DNA of 64,000 bases from an uncultured Dehalococcoidia bacterium (GCA_951812285.1 OX638292.1:1776551-1840550), one strand, 5' to 3'. Shown: positions 51,431 to 61,720, counted from the stretch's first letter. Made by a program: numbers and translations. Notes: generated by a model from the letters alone, not told the origin.

Positions 51431-51436
51431 TATAAT
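51431..51436 (+). promoter_or_regulatory. Perfect TATAAT box upstream of ltaE
   Basis: TATAAT begins two bases after the preceding terminator stem, so the -35 region falls inside the hairpin. The predicted start near 51443 gives a leader of about 50 bases. Confidence 0.6.
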
Positions 51437-51491
51437 GTGTTGTGGGCGTAATGCCCTTCGCGCAAACGATGATTACAACGTGGAGAGAGGC

Positions 51492-52535
51492 ATGAGGAAG
51501 ATCGACCTGCGCAGCGACACGGTGACCCACCCGACGCCGGACATGCGGCAAGCGATGGCCGAGGCGGAGGTGGGCGACGACGTCCTGGGCGACGACCCGA
51601 CGGTGAAGCGCCTGGAGGCCATGGCAGCAGAGCGGATGGGCAAGGAGGCCGCCGTCTACGTGTCGAGCGGCACCATGGGCAACCTGCTGGCCGTGCTGGG
51701 CTGGTGCGACCGCGGCGACGAGGTCATCCTGGGCTCCGAAGCGCACATCCTCTGGCACGAGTCGGCGGGGAGCGCGGCGATTGCGGGGACGCTGCTGCGC
51801 GCTGTGCCCAACGATGAGCGCGGACGGCTCGACCCGGCGGACGTCGAGCATGCCGTCCGCGGCTACCGCCCGGGCGTCTCGCCGACGGGGATGGTGGCGC
51901 TGGAGAACACGCACAACCGCTGCAGCGGCGCGGCGCTCTCGCCCGAGGACACAAAGGTTGTCGCGGACGTAGCCCACGGTCACGGGCTGCCGCTGCACCT
52001 GGACGGCGCGCGCATCTTCAACGCCGCAGTCGCGCAGGAGATCCCCGCCGACATCCTGGCCGGCCACGCCGACTCCGTGACGTTCTGCTTCTCCAAGGGC
52101 CTCAGCGCACCCATCGGCTCGGCGCTGTGCGGGCCCGCCGACTTCATCGCAGAGGCGCGCAAGTGGCGCAAGATGCTCGGCGGCGGCATGCGGCAATCGG
52201 GCGTCATCGCCGCGGCAGCGATCGTGAGCCTCGAGTCGATGGTTCCGCGGCTGGCCGAGGACCATCAGAACGCCAAGCGACTCGCGAGCGGGTTGGCGGG
52301 CATCCCGGGCATCGCCGTCGACCCGGAGCGCATCGAGACGAACATCGTCATCTTCGAGTGGGAGGGCGGCCCGCACGCCGCCTTCATGGCCAAGCTGGCC
52401 GAGGCGGGCGTGCTGGCGTCGTCGTCGGGCGCGCCCAAGGTGCGCATGGTCACCCACTACGGCATCAACGCCGAGGACATCGACGACGCGCTGGAGGCGA
52501 TCCGTGCGGCTGCGCTGGCAGCGGCCGCGGCGTAG
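51492..52535 (+). CDS. ltaE: Low-specificity threonine aldolase
   Basis: This fold-type I PLP enzyme splits threonine or allo-threonine into glycine and acetaldehyde. The 347-residue chain has [27 protein letters not shown] with the PLP-ring Asp, and [13 protein letters not shown] with the PLP lysine. GGAGAGAGG precedes the ATG. The downstream membrane gene follows by five bases. Confidence 0.93.
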   Translation: MRKIDLRSDTVTHPTPDMRQAMAEAEVGDDVLGDDPTVKRLEAMAAERMGKEAAVYVSSGTMGNLLAVLGWCDRGDEVILGSEAHILWHESAGSAAIAGTLLRAVPNDERGRLDPADVEHAVRGYRPGVSPTGMVALENTHNRCSGAALSPEDTKVVADVAHGHGLPLHLDGARIFNAAVAQEIPADILAGHADSVTFCFSKGLSAPIGSALCGPADFIAEARKWRKMLGGGMRQSGVIAAAAIVSLESMVPRLAEDHQNAKRLASGLAGIPGIAVDPERIETNIVIFEWEGGPHAAFMAKLAEAGVLASSSGAPKVRMVTHYGINAEDIDDALEAIRAAALAAAAA

Positions 52536-52540
52536 GGACG

Positions 52541-53251
52541 ATGTCCAGCCACGTCGAAGGAGCGATGCCTCACTCGGCTCGCCACCGCGCCGCTCGGCGA
52601 GCGGGTTTGTGGTTGCTGCTGACCGCCGCCGCGACGGCGCTGATGGTCGGTGCGCGCGTGGCGTCCGACACGGACCAGGCAACCATCGCGGAGTCGCTGC
52701 GGTCCGTGGCTGAGAACCGTGAGCTGTTCGGCCTTACCGCCTTAGCCCGTCTGGCGTCCGGCGTAACTCTGCTTGTTGCGGGCTGGTACATGCTGAAGGC
52801 GGGGGCATCGAACGGTCATGGCGCCAATGCAGCGGCAGCTTATCTGCTCATGGTGTCCGGCGTCTTGACGGTTATTTCTGGAGCGGCTGCCACGGTGATC
52901 GCACTCCACCCATCGCTCGACACGGGCGTCGAGGCGCCTGCCACGGCGGAGGCGGCGTACCACGTGCGGTGGGTCATGGGCAAGGCCGGGTTTTCGGTTG
53001 CGGGGATCGCGCTTGTATTCGCCGCCTTTGCTCAGTGGTCGTCCGGATCGATTGTTCGCTACGTGGCGCCGGTGTCAGCGGTCCTGGGACTCGCCATGCA
53101 GTTCATCTGGTGGGACGCCGCCACGGTCGTGCACCGGGCGGTAGGGATGCTCTTTCTCGTCTGGCTGGTGGTCGTTGGGGCAGCACTCATCCGAGGAGCG
53201 CTCGATGCGCGTGCATCGAACCACGACGATGCGTCCGCCGCATCGGGGTAG
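52541..53251 (+). CDS. Integral membrane protein of unknown function
   Basis: This 236-residue protein has about six membrane helices (roughly residues 23-41, 70-90, 100-122, 145-162, 170-190, 200-216) and a long loop near 45-65 on one side. The family is not recognised. It probably shares a transcript with ltaE. ATG at 52565 is an alternative start. Confidence 0.65.
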   Translation: MSSHVEGAMPHSARHRAARRAGLWLLLTAAATALMVGARVASDTDQATIAESLRSVAENRELFGLTALARLASGVTLLVAGWYMLKAGASNGHGANAAAAYLLMVSGVLTVISGAAATVIALHPSLDTGVEAPATAEAAYHVRWVMGKAGFSVAGIALVFAAFAQWSSGSIVRYVAPVSAVLGLAMQFIWWDAATVVHRAVGMLFLVWLVVVGAALIRGALDARASNHDDASAASG

Positions 53252-53254
53252 CCC

Positions 53255-54346
53255 CTAGCCCCACACCTTCCGCGCGGTGTCCACGATGAGCTCCAGCTTG
53301 CGCCACTGCTCGTCCATAGTCATGTGCGCGCCGTCGCGCTCCGACGCTCCCTGGAACCCGCACTGCGGGCCGATGCCGATCTGGTCCAGGTCGACGTGCT
53401 TGCTGGCCTCGTCGATTCGGCGGAGCAGGTCGCCTTCGTCCTCCAGCGCGCCGTTCTTGGTGCTCACCAGCCCCAGGTGCACAGACTTCCCCTTCGGCAC
53501 GAAGCGCAAGGGCTCGAAGCCGCCGGCCCGCTCCGTGTCGTACTCCAGCAGGAAGCGGTCGGCGTGCAGCTCGCCGAAGGCCTGCTCCGCGATGGCGTCG
53601 TAGGCGCCCGCGCCGCCCTGCCACCATGTGCGGCTGCCGCGGCAGAAGTGCATTGCGAAGGTCACGCCCTCGCGGCGGGCTGCGTCGTAGCACTGGTTCT
53701 CCAGCGCGACCTCTGCCGCGAACTCCGCGTCCGGGTCAAGCCCCTGCGCACGCATCGCCTCCCGCGCCTCCGGGTCGACGAAGCGGGTGGGCACCTTGTC
53801 GAGCTGCAGGTACGTCACGCCCTCATCGGCCAGCGCGACCATCTCGTCGCGGAAGATGGCGGTGATGTCCTCGTTGATCTCGGCGAGGCTCGCATAGGGC
53901 GCCGGAATGTTGGGTTGCGAGCCCGGCACGCGCACCGGCGTCGGCATGGTGACCTTGAACGGACGCGGCGCGTGCGCGAGGAGGAAGGACGACTCGTGCT
54001 CCGTGAGCCGCCGTAGCTGGCGCAGCTTGCCGACCACCGGCTTGGTGTGCATCTGCACCGTCACGACCGTGCCGTCCGGTCGCGTGCTCGGCGCCTTGGG
54101 GTACTCCGGCGCGAATCCCTCGATGGCCTCGTACTGGTCCGTGGTGTAGGACTGGCGGCGGAACTCGCCGTCAGAGAACACCTCGAGACCGATGTCCTTC
54201 TGGCGCTGGAAGACCTCCAGGATGCACTCGTCCTCGACAGCGCGCAGCTCCTCCAGCGGGAGCCGTCCGGCCTTGAACGCCTCTCGGGCGACGAGCAGCC
54301 GCTCGGGGCGGAGCAGGCTTCCGACGTGGTCTGTGCGGTACGGCAT
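53255..54346 (-). CDS. MetE-like cobalamin-independent methionine synthase C-terminal domain protein
   Basis: This 363-residue protein corresponds to only the C-terminal catalytic barrel of MetE (UROD/MetE superfamily). RTDHVGSLLRP opens it, and MHFCRGSRT and GPQCGFQ contain the His and Cys residues expected to bind zinc. Such short forms can act as methyltransferases or as carbon-sulfur and epoxide-cleaving enzymes. ATG at 54346 has GGAGG upstream. It converges with the membrane gene by three bases. Confidence 0.85.
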   Translation of the reverse strand: MPYRTDHVGSLLRPERLLVAREAFKAGRLPLEELRAVEDECILEVFQRQKDIGLEVFSDGEFRRQSYTTDQYEAIEGFAPEYPKAPSTRPDGTVVTVQMHTKPVVGKLRQLRRLTEHESSFLLAHAPRPFKVTMPTPVRVPGSQPNIPAPYASLAEINEDITAIFRDEMVALADEGVTYLQLDKVPTRFVDPEAREAMRAQGLDPDAEFAAEVALENQCYDAARREGVTFAMHFCRGSRTWWQGGAGAYDAIAEQAFGELHADRFLLEYDTERAGGFEPLRFVPKGKSVHLGLVSTKNGALEDEGDLLRRIDEASKHVDLDQIGIGPQCGFQGASERDGAHMTMDEQWRKLELIVDTARKVWG

Positions 54347-54362
54347 GGCGTGGGGCCTCCTC

Positions 54363-54571
54363 TTAATTCGACGAAAGACGGTCGCTTCGCAATGCAGCCA
54401 AATCGCCGACCCAGCCGGAACCTCGCATGGCGCGCGCCTCGTCAAGCGACATCGGCTCCTCCGCCAGCTTCCTCAATGCGAAGTTCACGGCCTCTTCTTT
54501 GGTCGCGAGTCCATAGCGTCGCATTACTTTGCGCAGGCGACGTCGTCTATGTCTATTGCTATTCGCGTCAT
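54363..54571 (-). pseudogene. VapB-type antitoxin remnant with a frameshift
   Basis: Translation begins MTRIAIDIDD, as in VapB antitoxins, and then breaks: the frame changes within ten codons and continues RKVMRRYGLATKEEAVNFAL and EARAMRGSGW to a stop at 54363. In the start frame a TAA ends it after 15 codons. One missing base near 54540 explains this. No VapC gene follows. A sequencing error cannot be excluded. Confidence 0.75.
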
Positions 54572-54592
54572 CCCAGAGTTCTTCCTCGACAA

Positions 54593-54793
54593 CTAGGCTG
54601 TCTCGAAGAGCACGGAGGAGAGGTTGAGGGTCTGTGAGCGCTTGGAGAGGCGAAGCAACTCCACGCCCACAACTTCATTGTCCGCGTTGTAGTCCAGCAC
54701 AACGCCGGGCGACACCTCTTCAGACTCCACAATCTTGGACTCGTCCAAGCGCAGGTAGAGGGCGTCTGCGGCATTATCCACGCTCAATTTCAT
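54593..54793 (-). CDS. DUF2283 family small protein
   Basis: This 66-residue protein has the DUF2283 pattern: DNAADALYLRL, then an acidic strand, GVVLDYNADNEVVGVELL and a short helix. Members often sit beside DUF4258 or other toxin-like genes and may be antitoxins, but no such partner is adjacent upstream. It precedes the broken VapB-type gene on the same strand in a lower-GC patch. Confidence 0.8.
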   Translation of the reverse strand: MKLSVDNAADALYLRLDESKIVESEEVSPGVVLDYNADNEVVGVELLRLSKRSQTLNLSSVLFETA

Positions 54794-54922
54794 CAGCGGC
54801 CACCAACATTCTATCAGAGGTCAACTTGAGAATTGTGCACCTCGGAATCAAATCCAGTTAGGCGCACAACAAAGCGAGACTAGGAGTACTGCACCTCAAA
54901 GTCCCCGCAATAGCCTTCCATC

Positions 54923-55390
54923 CTAAAGGCCCGGCATTGGGATTGTACCCTCAGACATTGGCCGCCGAATTGTGATAAGTGGATTTCCTTCAAGTCCGTC
55001 AAGGCGAAGTAAATCTGGATCTGTAGTTTCCAGCAATGGAATCTTCCATTGGATTGCGGTGGCGAGGTGAGTTGCATCTGCCGGCTTGAGCTTGGGGCCC
55101 GTTCTGTACTTTCTGACCAGTTCTCTGGCTATGGCCGATACCCGCACGTCTATCGCAACTGGGACAATGTAGTCTCTCTCAAATAACTCCCGAATTATCG
55201 CCTCTGAAGTTCGATCATCCATTCCTTCCAGATAAGCAACCTCAATCGTCGCTACAGTTGAGACAACGATTTCAAGTTCTCCTCGTTGTGCCCGACTAAT
55301 GATATTACTACAAGCATCCTCAAGGTCGGGCTGGCCCGCCAAGTAGCCAATGATGACATTGGAGTCCCACAACCGCCTAGGCCCTGGCAT
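54923..55390 (-). CDS. PIN-domain (VapC-like) ribonuclease
   Basis: This 155-residue protein has the four PIN acids Asp9 (LWDSNVIIGYL), Glu50 (TVATIEV), Asp105 (KPADATHLATA) and Asp124 (TTDPDLL). These proteins cleave tRNA, rRNA or mRNA in toxin-antitoxin modules. It starts two bases after the stop of a 260-residue gene, which replaces the usual small antitoxin. GC content is visibly below that of the housekeeping genes. Confidence 0.88.
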   Translation of the reverse strand: MPGPRRLWDSNVIIGYLAGQPDLEDACSNIISRAQRGELEIVVSTVATIEVAYLEGMDDRTSEAIIRELFERDYIVPVAIDVRVSAIARELVRKYRTGPKLKPADATHLATAIQWKIPLLETTDPDLLRLDGLEGNPLITIRRPMSEGTIPMPGL

Positions 55391-55392
55391 GA

Positions 55393-56175
55393 CTAGGCTT
55401 GCCCCAACTCGCGTACAGACTTAAGCCACTCCGCTGCGCCAACTTCTTGTACTCGCTTGTCTGGTATAGAGCCAAACGCAGCTTTTTCCTGATGTTGAAT
55501 GTGTTGGATTTCCTCAATGTCTACTACATGGGTGATAGAACGAGGCGCACCGTTAGAAAAGTAGTGGATATCGCCAGTAATCAACACCGGCTTCTCAAGG
55601 AGGGTCTTCACACGGTCAATTTCCTCCCTCGGGAATACCCAGCGCACAGGAGCGCCACTCAATCTATCCCAAATGGTGGCCGTGAAGGAATTATGAACGT
55701 TAATGGCCTCCAAGCTTCCCTGAAGCGACCCGAGATTGTGGTGACCAGAAGAAAGGACTCTGTCCACCTTCTTTGCAATATCCTTCTGAATGTTGGCCAT
55801 TTCTTTGCCATCCATAAGAACAGAAATGGAATTCGCTCGTCCTCTGCCCTGGAACAGTCGTTGCATTCTCTTTAAGTCTTCAAACACCGGCTCTGTAAAG
55901 TGCTCCGGCGGCAGATCAGTCCCTTCAACAACAACTTGCAGGCCTTCTCCTATGACGCTCACCGCCCGTACATCATCCCGACCAGGTGCAATTGTGATGG
56001 TAGGAGCACTCGACTTGAGGCTTATGATCTGCCAATCTTGTCGAGACTTCAGTCCATAGATCGCGTTGTCAACATCACGGAGCAGCCGTCGAATGTCCTC
56101 TAGGGCCTTGGACAAAAGGCCAATAGACGAGTTTTCGTCGGCAGGTCCTATCACAAACGTCAACTGACCTGACAT
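55393..56175 (-). CDS. Unrecognised 260-residue partner of the PIN protein
   Basis: This 260-residue protein is not recognised. Its first half holds an amphipathic helix (LSKALEDIRRLLRDVDNAI) and hydrophilic strands. Its second half (about 145-235) has an all-beta pattern, GSLQGSLEAINVHNSFTATI then WDRLSGAPVRWVF and VLITGDIHYF, suggesting an OB-like barrel. No membrane helix or signal is seen. ATG at 56175 has GAGGAG upstream. The two-base spacing to the PIN gene implies coupled synthesis, so it may be the antitoxin or a targeting subunit. Confidence 0.75.
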   Translation of the reverse strand: MSGQLTFVIGPADENSSIGLLSKALEDIRRLLRDVDNAIYGLKSRQDWQIISLKSSAPTITIAPGRDDVRAVSVIGEGLQVVVEGTDLPPEHFTEPVFEDLKRMQRLFQGRGRANSISVLMDGKEMANIQKDIAKKVDRVLSSGHHNLGSLQGSLEAINVHNSFTATIWDRLSGAPVRWVFPREEIDRVKTLLEKPVLITGDIHYFSNGAPRSITHVVDIEEIQHIQHQEKAAFGSIPDKRVQEVGAAEWLKSVRELGQA

Positions 56176-56244
56176 CCCGCTGCTCCTCAACCCTGCCCTA
56201 GACATGGCCAAAGGGAAATACGAACCACCTCGGTGTTGAGAACT

Positions 56245-56925
56245 CTATTGTATACCATCCCCCCGCCCGCGCAGCTTGGCCACCAGCACCCACGCCGCTG
56301 GCAGTGTCAGCGAGGCGAGGAAGAGCTTCATCATGTCGCCGACGATGAAGGGGTAGAGGCCCCACTCGAGGGTCTTGGCCCAGTCGCCGTCCGCGGCGTC
56401 GATGTTGAGCCAGATGAGGCCGGGGATGTAGAGGACGGCGTTGCCAAGGAACATGGCGAGGTGGACCCACTGCTTGCGGTCCCAGCCGCGCTCGGCCAGC
56501 CAGCCGACGAGGGCCGCAGCCGCGATGAAGCCGACGATGTAGCCGCCGCTGGACAGACTCCAGACGAGGCCGCACGAGCCGCTCCAAGGCAGGATAAAGT
56601 GGGCGTCCCAGGCGCCTCCTGTTGCCTCAGCCCCCGGCGCGAAAACCGGCATGCACACGCTGCCCATGAGCATGTAGATGGTCAGCGAGCCTGCGCCTCT
56701 CCACATGCCCAGCGCGCCGCCCGTCACCAGCACGGCGAAGGTCTGCCCGGTGATGGGAACCGGCGTCCAAGGGAGTCGAATGGCAATCTGGGCACAGAGC
56801 GACACGAAGAAAGCAAAGCCCACCATGATCGCGATGTCGCGGGCGATGGCGTAGACGCGGTCGTCGGGCCGGTAGTGCGGGACGATGGCGTCGATGAGGG
56901 TCCGGGGGTTGGCTGCGGCCTGCAT
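56245..56925 (-). CDS. bioY: Biotin transporter BioY
   Basis: BioY is the membrane substrate-binding component for biotin uptake, alone or with ECF ATPases. The 226-residue protein has about six helices and the family stretch [22 protein letters not shown]. No energising genes are adjacent. It is the gene beyond the toxin-like island and has normal GC. Confidence 0.92.
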   Translation of the reverse strand: MQAAANPRTLIDAIVPHYRPDDRVYAIARDIAIMVGFAFFVSLCAQIAIRLPWTPVPITGQTFAVLVTGGALGMWRGAGSLTIYMLMGSVCMPVFAPGAEATGGAWDAHFILPWSGSCGLVWSLSSGGYIVGFIAAAALVGWLAERGWDRKQWVHLAMFLGNAVLYIPGLIWLNIDAADGDWAKTLEWGLYPFIVGDMMKLFLASLTLPAAWVLVAKLRGRGDGIQ

Positions 56926-57122
56926 ATGCGCTCCTTCTCGTCATGCGGGACCAGGATAGCGTCAGCATATGTACGGCTTCCCTGCCGTGTCAACGCGGCC
57001 GTGTCCACGCCCGCAAAACCGGAGCATTACACCCCTTGAAACCACGTCGCGCGCCACTTGACGGTGTAGAATGGGGGAGACTAGAGTACCCCCAATTTCA
57101 CCCGCCGCAGACTGAGGTGTGC

Positions 57123-58178
<1,056 letters not shown>

Positions 58179-58192
58179 GGCCAAGGTGCACC

Positions 58193-58948
58193 ATGCCCCT
58201 ACTCTCTGACCAGGACCGCAAGGCGCTGGAGGCGCGCTTCAAGAAGGACGTGAAGCGCGACGTCAGCATCACGCTCTACACCGTCCGCAACGTGGGCGGC
58301 CTCATCCTGCCCGGGCGCGAGTGCCCCACGTGCCCGCAGACGGAGCAGTTCCTCACCGAGGTGGCGGCGGCGTCCAAGCACGTGCACCTGACCGTCAAGG
58401 ACTTCTACGCCGACGCTGACGACGCCCGGGAGCACGGCGTCGAGCGGGTGCCCTGCATCACGCTGCACGGCGAGGACAAGGAGTCCTCCAACCTGCGCTT
58501 CTACGGCATCCCGGCCGGCTACGAGGTCATGACGCTGATCGAGGACATCATCGCGGCGGCCAAGGGCACCAGCCCGCTGCAGCTGACGACGCGCAAGGCG
58601 CTCCGACGGCTGGAGAAACCGGTACAGCTGCAGGTCTTCGTGACCCCCACCTGACCGCACTGCCCCATCGTCGCCAGGCTGGCGCACGCAATGGCAATGG
58701 AGACCCCCATGGTGCAGGCGGAGGTGGTGGAGGCGCAGGAGTTCCCACACCTCTCGCAGGCCCACCAGGTCCGGGCCGTGCCGAAGACCATCATCAACGG
58801 CGTGTCGGAAGTGCTGGGCGCCGTGAACGAGCGGGCGCTGCTGCAGAAGGTGCTGAGTGTCGTAGGGCAGGAAGACCTGCTGGAAGAGAAGGGCAAGCCA
58901 TCAGGCGGCGACGCCGACAGCGGCCCGACCAGCATCTTCGGCCGCTAG
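58193..58948 (+). CDS. Probable selenocysteine-containing protein disulfide oxidoreductase
   Basis: Read through one in-frame TGA (58652-58654), this gives a 251-residue protein with two thioredoxin folds, as in PDO/glutaredoxin-like enzymes. The first fold has Cys44-Pro-Thr-Cys47. In the second, VFVTPT is followed by TGA and PHC, so TGA stands exactly where PDO has the first Cys of CPxC (Sec154, Cys157). VRAVPKTIING supplies the cis-Pro. The frame stays open for 97 codons after the TGA with normal coding character. A SECIS-like hairpin follows. If UGA is not recoded, a 153-residue truncated protein results. Confidence 0.82.
58661..58696 (+). promoter_or_regulatory. SECIS-like hairpin downstream of the in-frame UGA
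   Basis: CGT-CGCCA and TGGCG-ACG pair around a GGC loop (58677-58679) with one bulged C, and an outer TGCC/GGCA stem extends it. The loop G lies 22 bases past the UGA, inside the range of bacterial SECIS elements. Confidence 0.65.
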
Positions 58949-58956
58949 CTCCACGA

Positions 58957-60399
58957 ATGCGACGCCTGCGCCTATTTCTCGCCGTCCCGATGCTCGCAAC
59001 CGCGCTCGCGCTGTCGAGTGCCGGCACGGCATCGGCGCAGGGCAGCGTGCAGTTCACCGTCCAACCCCGAAGCGAGTTCCCCGACGGCCTCCACTTTGGC
59101 GTCGCCATGAGCGCGCCGGTTGAGATTGTCGAGGCACGGCTGCGATTCCGCGTGCTTGGGGAGCAGGTGTCGCGAAACGCGCCGCTGGAATTCGAGCCGG
59201 CGCGTCAGGTCAACACCGAGCTACTCGTGCGCACGGACACGGCCGCCCGCTACATCCCGCCCGGCGCGGAGATCGAGTACTCCGTGGAGGCGACGTCCGC
59301 AGCGGGCAACGTCGTAGAGTCGGAGCCACAGCGCACAATATTCCTGGACCCGCGCTTTTCGTGGACGCGGATCGACGCTCCGGGCGTGTACTTGCACTAC
59401 TACGGCGGGCAGGAAGGCCGCGCCCGGCGGGCGCTGGAGGCCGCGCAGGAGGCGCTCGAGCGCATGGGCGCGCTCATGGGCGTCGAGGAGCGGGACACGC
59501 TGCGGCTCACGGTGTACAACAGCATCGGGGACATGCGCGACGCGCTGCCGCCGAGGAGCGAGGTGCAGGAGGGCACGCTGGTCACCGAAGGCATCTCCTT
59601 CGGCGACACGGGCGTCGTGCTGCTGCTGGGCGGCAACCCCGAGGTCGAGGGCGTAGCGGCCCACGAGACGGTCCACTTCCTCATGCGATTCGCCGTCGGC
59701 CGGGGCGCGCGCTCCGTGCCCGTCTGGCTGAACGAGGGGCTCGCCGAATACGCAAACCCCTTCCCAAGTTTCAGTTTCGAGAACGTGTTCTCGCGGCGCC
59801 TCTATGACAACACGCTGCTCCCGCTGACATCACTCACGAGCGCACCCGGCAGGCCGGAGGACGCCCTGCTCATGTACGGGCAGTCCGAGAGCGTGGTTAC
59901 CTACATGATTGAGACCTACGGCGAGGGGCCTCTGCAGGACCTGCTCCGGGAGCTGCGCGACGGCGCACCCATCGACGAGGCGCTGTTGGCCTCCTACGGC
60001 ATCGACCGCACGGGTCTCGAGCAGGAGTGGCGGACGCGCATCGGCGCGATACCGCTTGCGGCTACGCCGAGCCGCTCGGCGCTGCCCACGCCCATCCCGC
60101 GGCCGACGCTCGTGCCCTTCGGAGTCGGCTCGACGCCATTCCCGGCCGCGCCGACGCAGGAGCGGCCGGCGGGGACGCATGCGCCAGTTTCGACGGTGCC
60201 GGAGGCGACGGGGGCCGGCGGCTGCAACCGCGCCGAGGGCGGGGGGATGGACGTCGCGCTCGTAGTGCCGGCATTGCTGCTTGCGGGACTGTTGGTGCGC
60301 CGTCGCAAGCCCCATCCGTCGCGGTTGACACCCTCGACCCTGCCCCGTATCTTCACTGCTTGGAGGGACCACCATGAAAGCCGGATACAAGACCATTGA
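58957..60399 (+). CDS. Secreted M-like metallopeptidase (peptidase MA family)
   Basis: This 480-residue protein has a signal peptide ending near ASAQG (residue 29), a beta domain (30-145) and a zinc peptidase domain with HETVH (His236, Glu237, His240) and LNEGLAEY (Glu260 or Glu264 as third ligand). A Pro/Thr-rich stalk leads to a membrane helix and RRRK. It is probably exported and anchored at its C-terminus. The ATG lies eight bases after the selenoprotein stop, and its end overlaps the next gene by 26 bases. Confidence 0.85.
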   Translation: MRRLRLFLAVPMLATALALSSAGTASAQGSVQFTVQPRSEFPDGLHFGVAMSAPVEIVEARLRFRVLGEQVSRNAPLEFEPARQVNTELLVRTDTAARYIPPGAEIEYSVEATSAAGNVVESEPQRTIFLDPRFSWTRIDAPGVYLHYYGGQEGRARRALEAAQEALERMGALMGVEERDTLRLTVYNSIGDMRDALPPRSEVQEGTLVTEGISFGDTGVVLLLGGNPEVEGVAAHETVHFLMRFAVGRGARSVPVWLNEGLAEYANPFPSFSFENVFSRRLYDNTLLPLTSLTSAPGRPEDALLMYGQSESVVTYMIETYGEGPLQDLLRELRDGAPIDEALLASYGIDRTGLEQEWRTRIGAIPLAATPSRSALPTPIPRPTLVPFGVGSTPFPAAPTQERPAGTHAPVSTVPEATGAGGCNRAEGGGMDVALVVPALLLAGLLVRRRKPHPSRLTPSTLPRIFTAWRDHHESRIQDH

Positions 60400-61495
60400 C
60401 TGCGACCGCCACGTCGTTGAGCCCATCGACATGTGGGACAACTACCTGGAGAAACGGTTCCAGCACTACAACGTGCAGATGGGCGGCCGGTTCACGCTGG
60501 CCACGCGCATCGGCGGCGTGCTGCAGAACGACGACTCCCTCGGCTCGCCGGGGGCCGGCATGGCGACGGACCCCATCTGGCGAAAGCAGTTCAAGCACGG
60601 CATGACGCACAACTTCGAGCCCCAGGCGTACCTCGAGGACATGGACGCGGAGGGCGTCGACATCGCCGTGTGCTTCACCGGCATCGGCCTCTACGCGACG
60701 TGGGGCGACAACCTCGACCCGGATCTCTCCGCCGCCATGTGCAGGGCGTACAACAACTGGCTGTACGACTTTATGTCACACAACCCGGAGCGGCTGAAGG
60801 GCGTCTGCCTGCTGCCGCTCCAGGACATCGAGCTGGCCGCGCAGGAGCTGCGGCGGTGCGCGACGGAGCTGGGAATGGTGGGCATCTTCTGGCGCCCGAA
60901 CCCGCACATGGGCCGCCTCATGTCCGACCGCGCGTACGACCCCATCTACGCCATCGCCGAGGAGTACGGGGTCAACATCTCGGTGCACGAGGGCATCCAG
61001 AACCGTCTGCCGTGGTTCCCGCAGGGGCGCGTGAACACGCACTTCGCGCACCACGCGGCATGCCACCCGATGGAGCAGATGGCCGCCTGCCTCGCGATGA
61101 CGAGCGGCGGCGTTCTCGACCGCTTCCCCAAGCTGACCGTGTCCTTCCTCGAGTCCGGCGCGGGCTGGCTGCCGTACTGGATGGAGCGGCTGGACCAGCA
61201 GGTGTCCAACCCGATGCTGAACGAGGGCTACGGCGGCGCGCACAAGCCGTCAGAGTACTTCCGGCGCGGGCAGGCCTTCGTGTCATGCGAAGCGGGCGAG
61301 GAGGCGCTGCCGATGATCGAGCGCACGCTCGGCGGCGGCGTGACCATGTGGGCGTCGGACTACCCGCACCGCGACGCCATGATGGACTTCCCGCGCGGGC
61401 TCGACATCCTGACCAGCGTCGAGGGCGTCACGCCCGACTTCATGAAGCAGCTCCTGTGGGACAACCCTGCGCGGTGCTTCAACCTGAAGGTGTAG
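60374..61495 (+). CDS. Amidohydrolase family (PF04909-type) TIM-barrel hydrolase
   Basis: This 373-residue protein starts YKTIDCDRHVVEP, a metal-site variant DxDxH, and ends with WASDYPHRDAMMDFP. It resembles the amidohydrolase at 50222-51358 more than the one at 32340. These enzymes hydrolyse or decarboxylate ring-derived acids. GGAGGGACC precedes the ATG, inside the end of the peptidase gene. Confidence 0.88.
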   Translation: MKAGYKTIDCDRHVVEPIDMWDNYLEKRFQHYNVQMGGRFTLATRIGGVLQNDDSLGSPGAGMATDPIWRKQFKHGMTHNFEPQAYLEDMDAEGVDIAVCFTGIGLYATWGDNLDPDLSAAMCRAYNNWLYDFMSHNPERLKGVCLLPLQDIELAAQELRRCATELGMVGIFWRPNPHMGRLMSDRAYDPIYAIAEEYGVNISVHEGIQNRLPWFPQGRVNTHFAHHAACHPMEQMAACLAMTSGGVLDRFPKLTVSFLESGAGWLPYWMERLDQQVSNPMLNEGYGGAHKPSEYFRRGQAFVSCEAGEEALPMIERTLGGGVTMWASDYPHRDAMMDFPRGLDILTSVEGVTPDFMKQLLWDNPARCFNLKV

Positions 61496-61521
61496 AGGGC
61501 GCCCGAAAACCTAGAACGGCG

Positions 61522-61567
61522 AGACCCCCGTCAGCCCTCGGCGGAACTCAAGGGCGAACGGGGGTCT
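61522..61567 (+). terminator. Terminator after the amidohydrolase gene
   Basis: A 10-bp stem AGACCCCCGT/ACGGGGGTCT encloses a second 5-bp stem GCCCT/AGGGC. TGGTGTCT follows. A separate 10-bp inverted repeat TGTCTGCCGC/GCGGCAGACA at 61571-61620 lies next to it. Confidence 0.75.
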
Positions 61568-61720
61568 TGGTGTCTGCCGCCCTCGGCGCACCGTTTGGCG
61601 CCCGCGACGCGCGGCAGACAGGTATCGTCTCCCCAGATGGGAAGACCTGCTAGCTGCGTGGCGTTCGCCCAGCCTCAGACGGCATCCGGCGTCGTAGTCG
61701 GCCGAGACCGAAAGCGCCGC

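Noticed and set aside
54363..54571. Selenocysteine or frameshift-programmed recoding in the VapB-like gene
   Set aside because: The break is a frame change with a TAA, without slippery sequence or UGA. Simple mutation or sequencing error is more likely.
57058..57087. SOS box upstream of recA
   Set aside because: TTGACG and TAGAGT are 18 bases apart and TAGAAT lies nearby, but no palindromic LexA site of a known class could be read with confidence.
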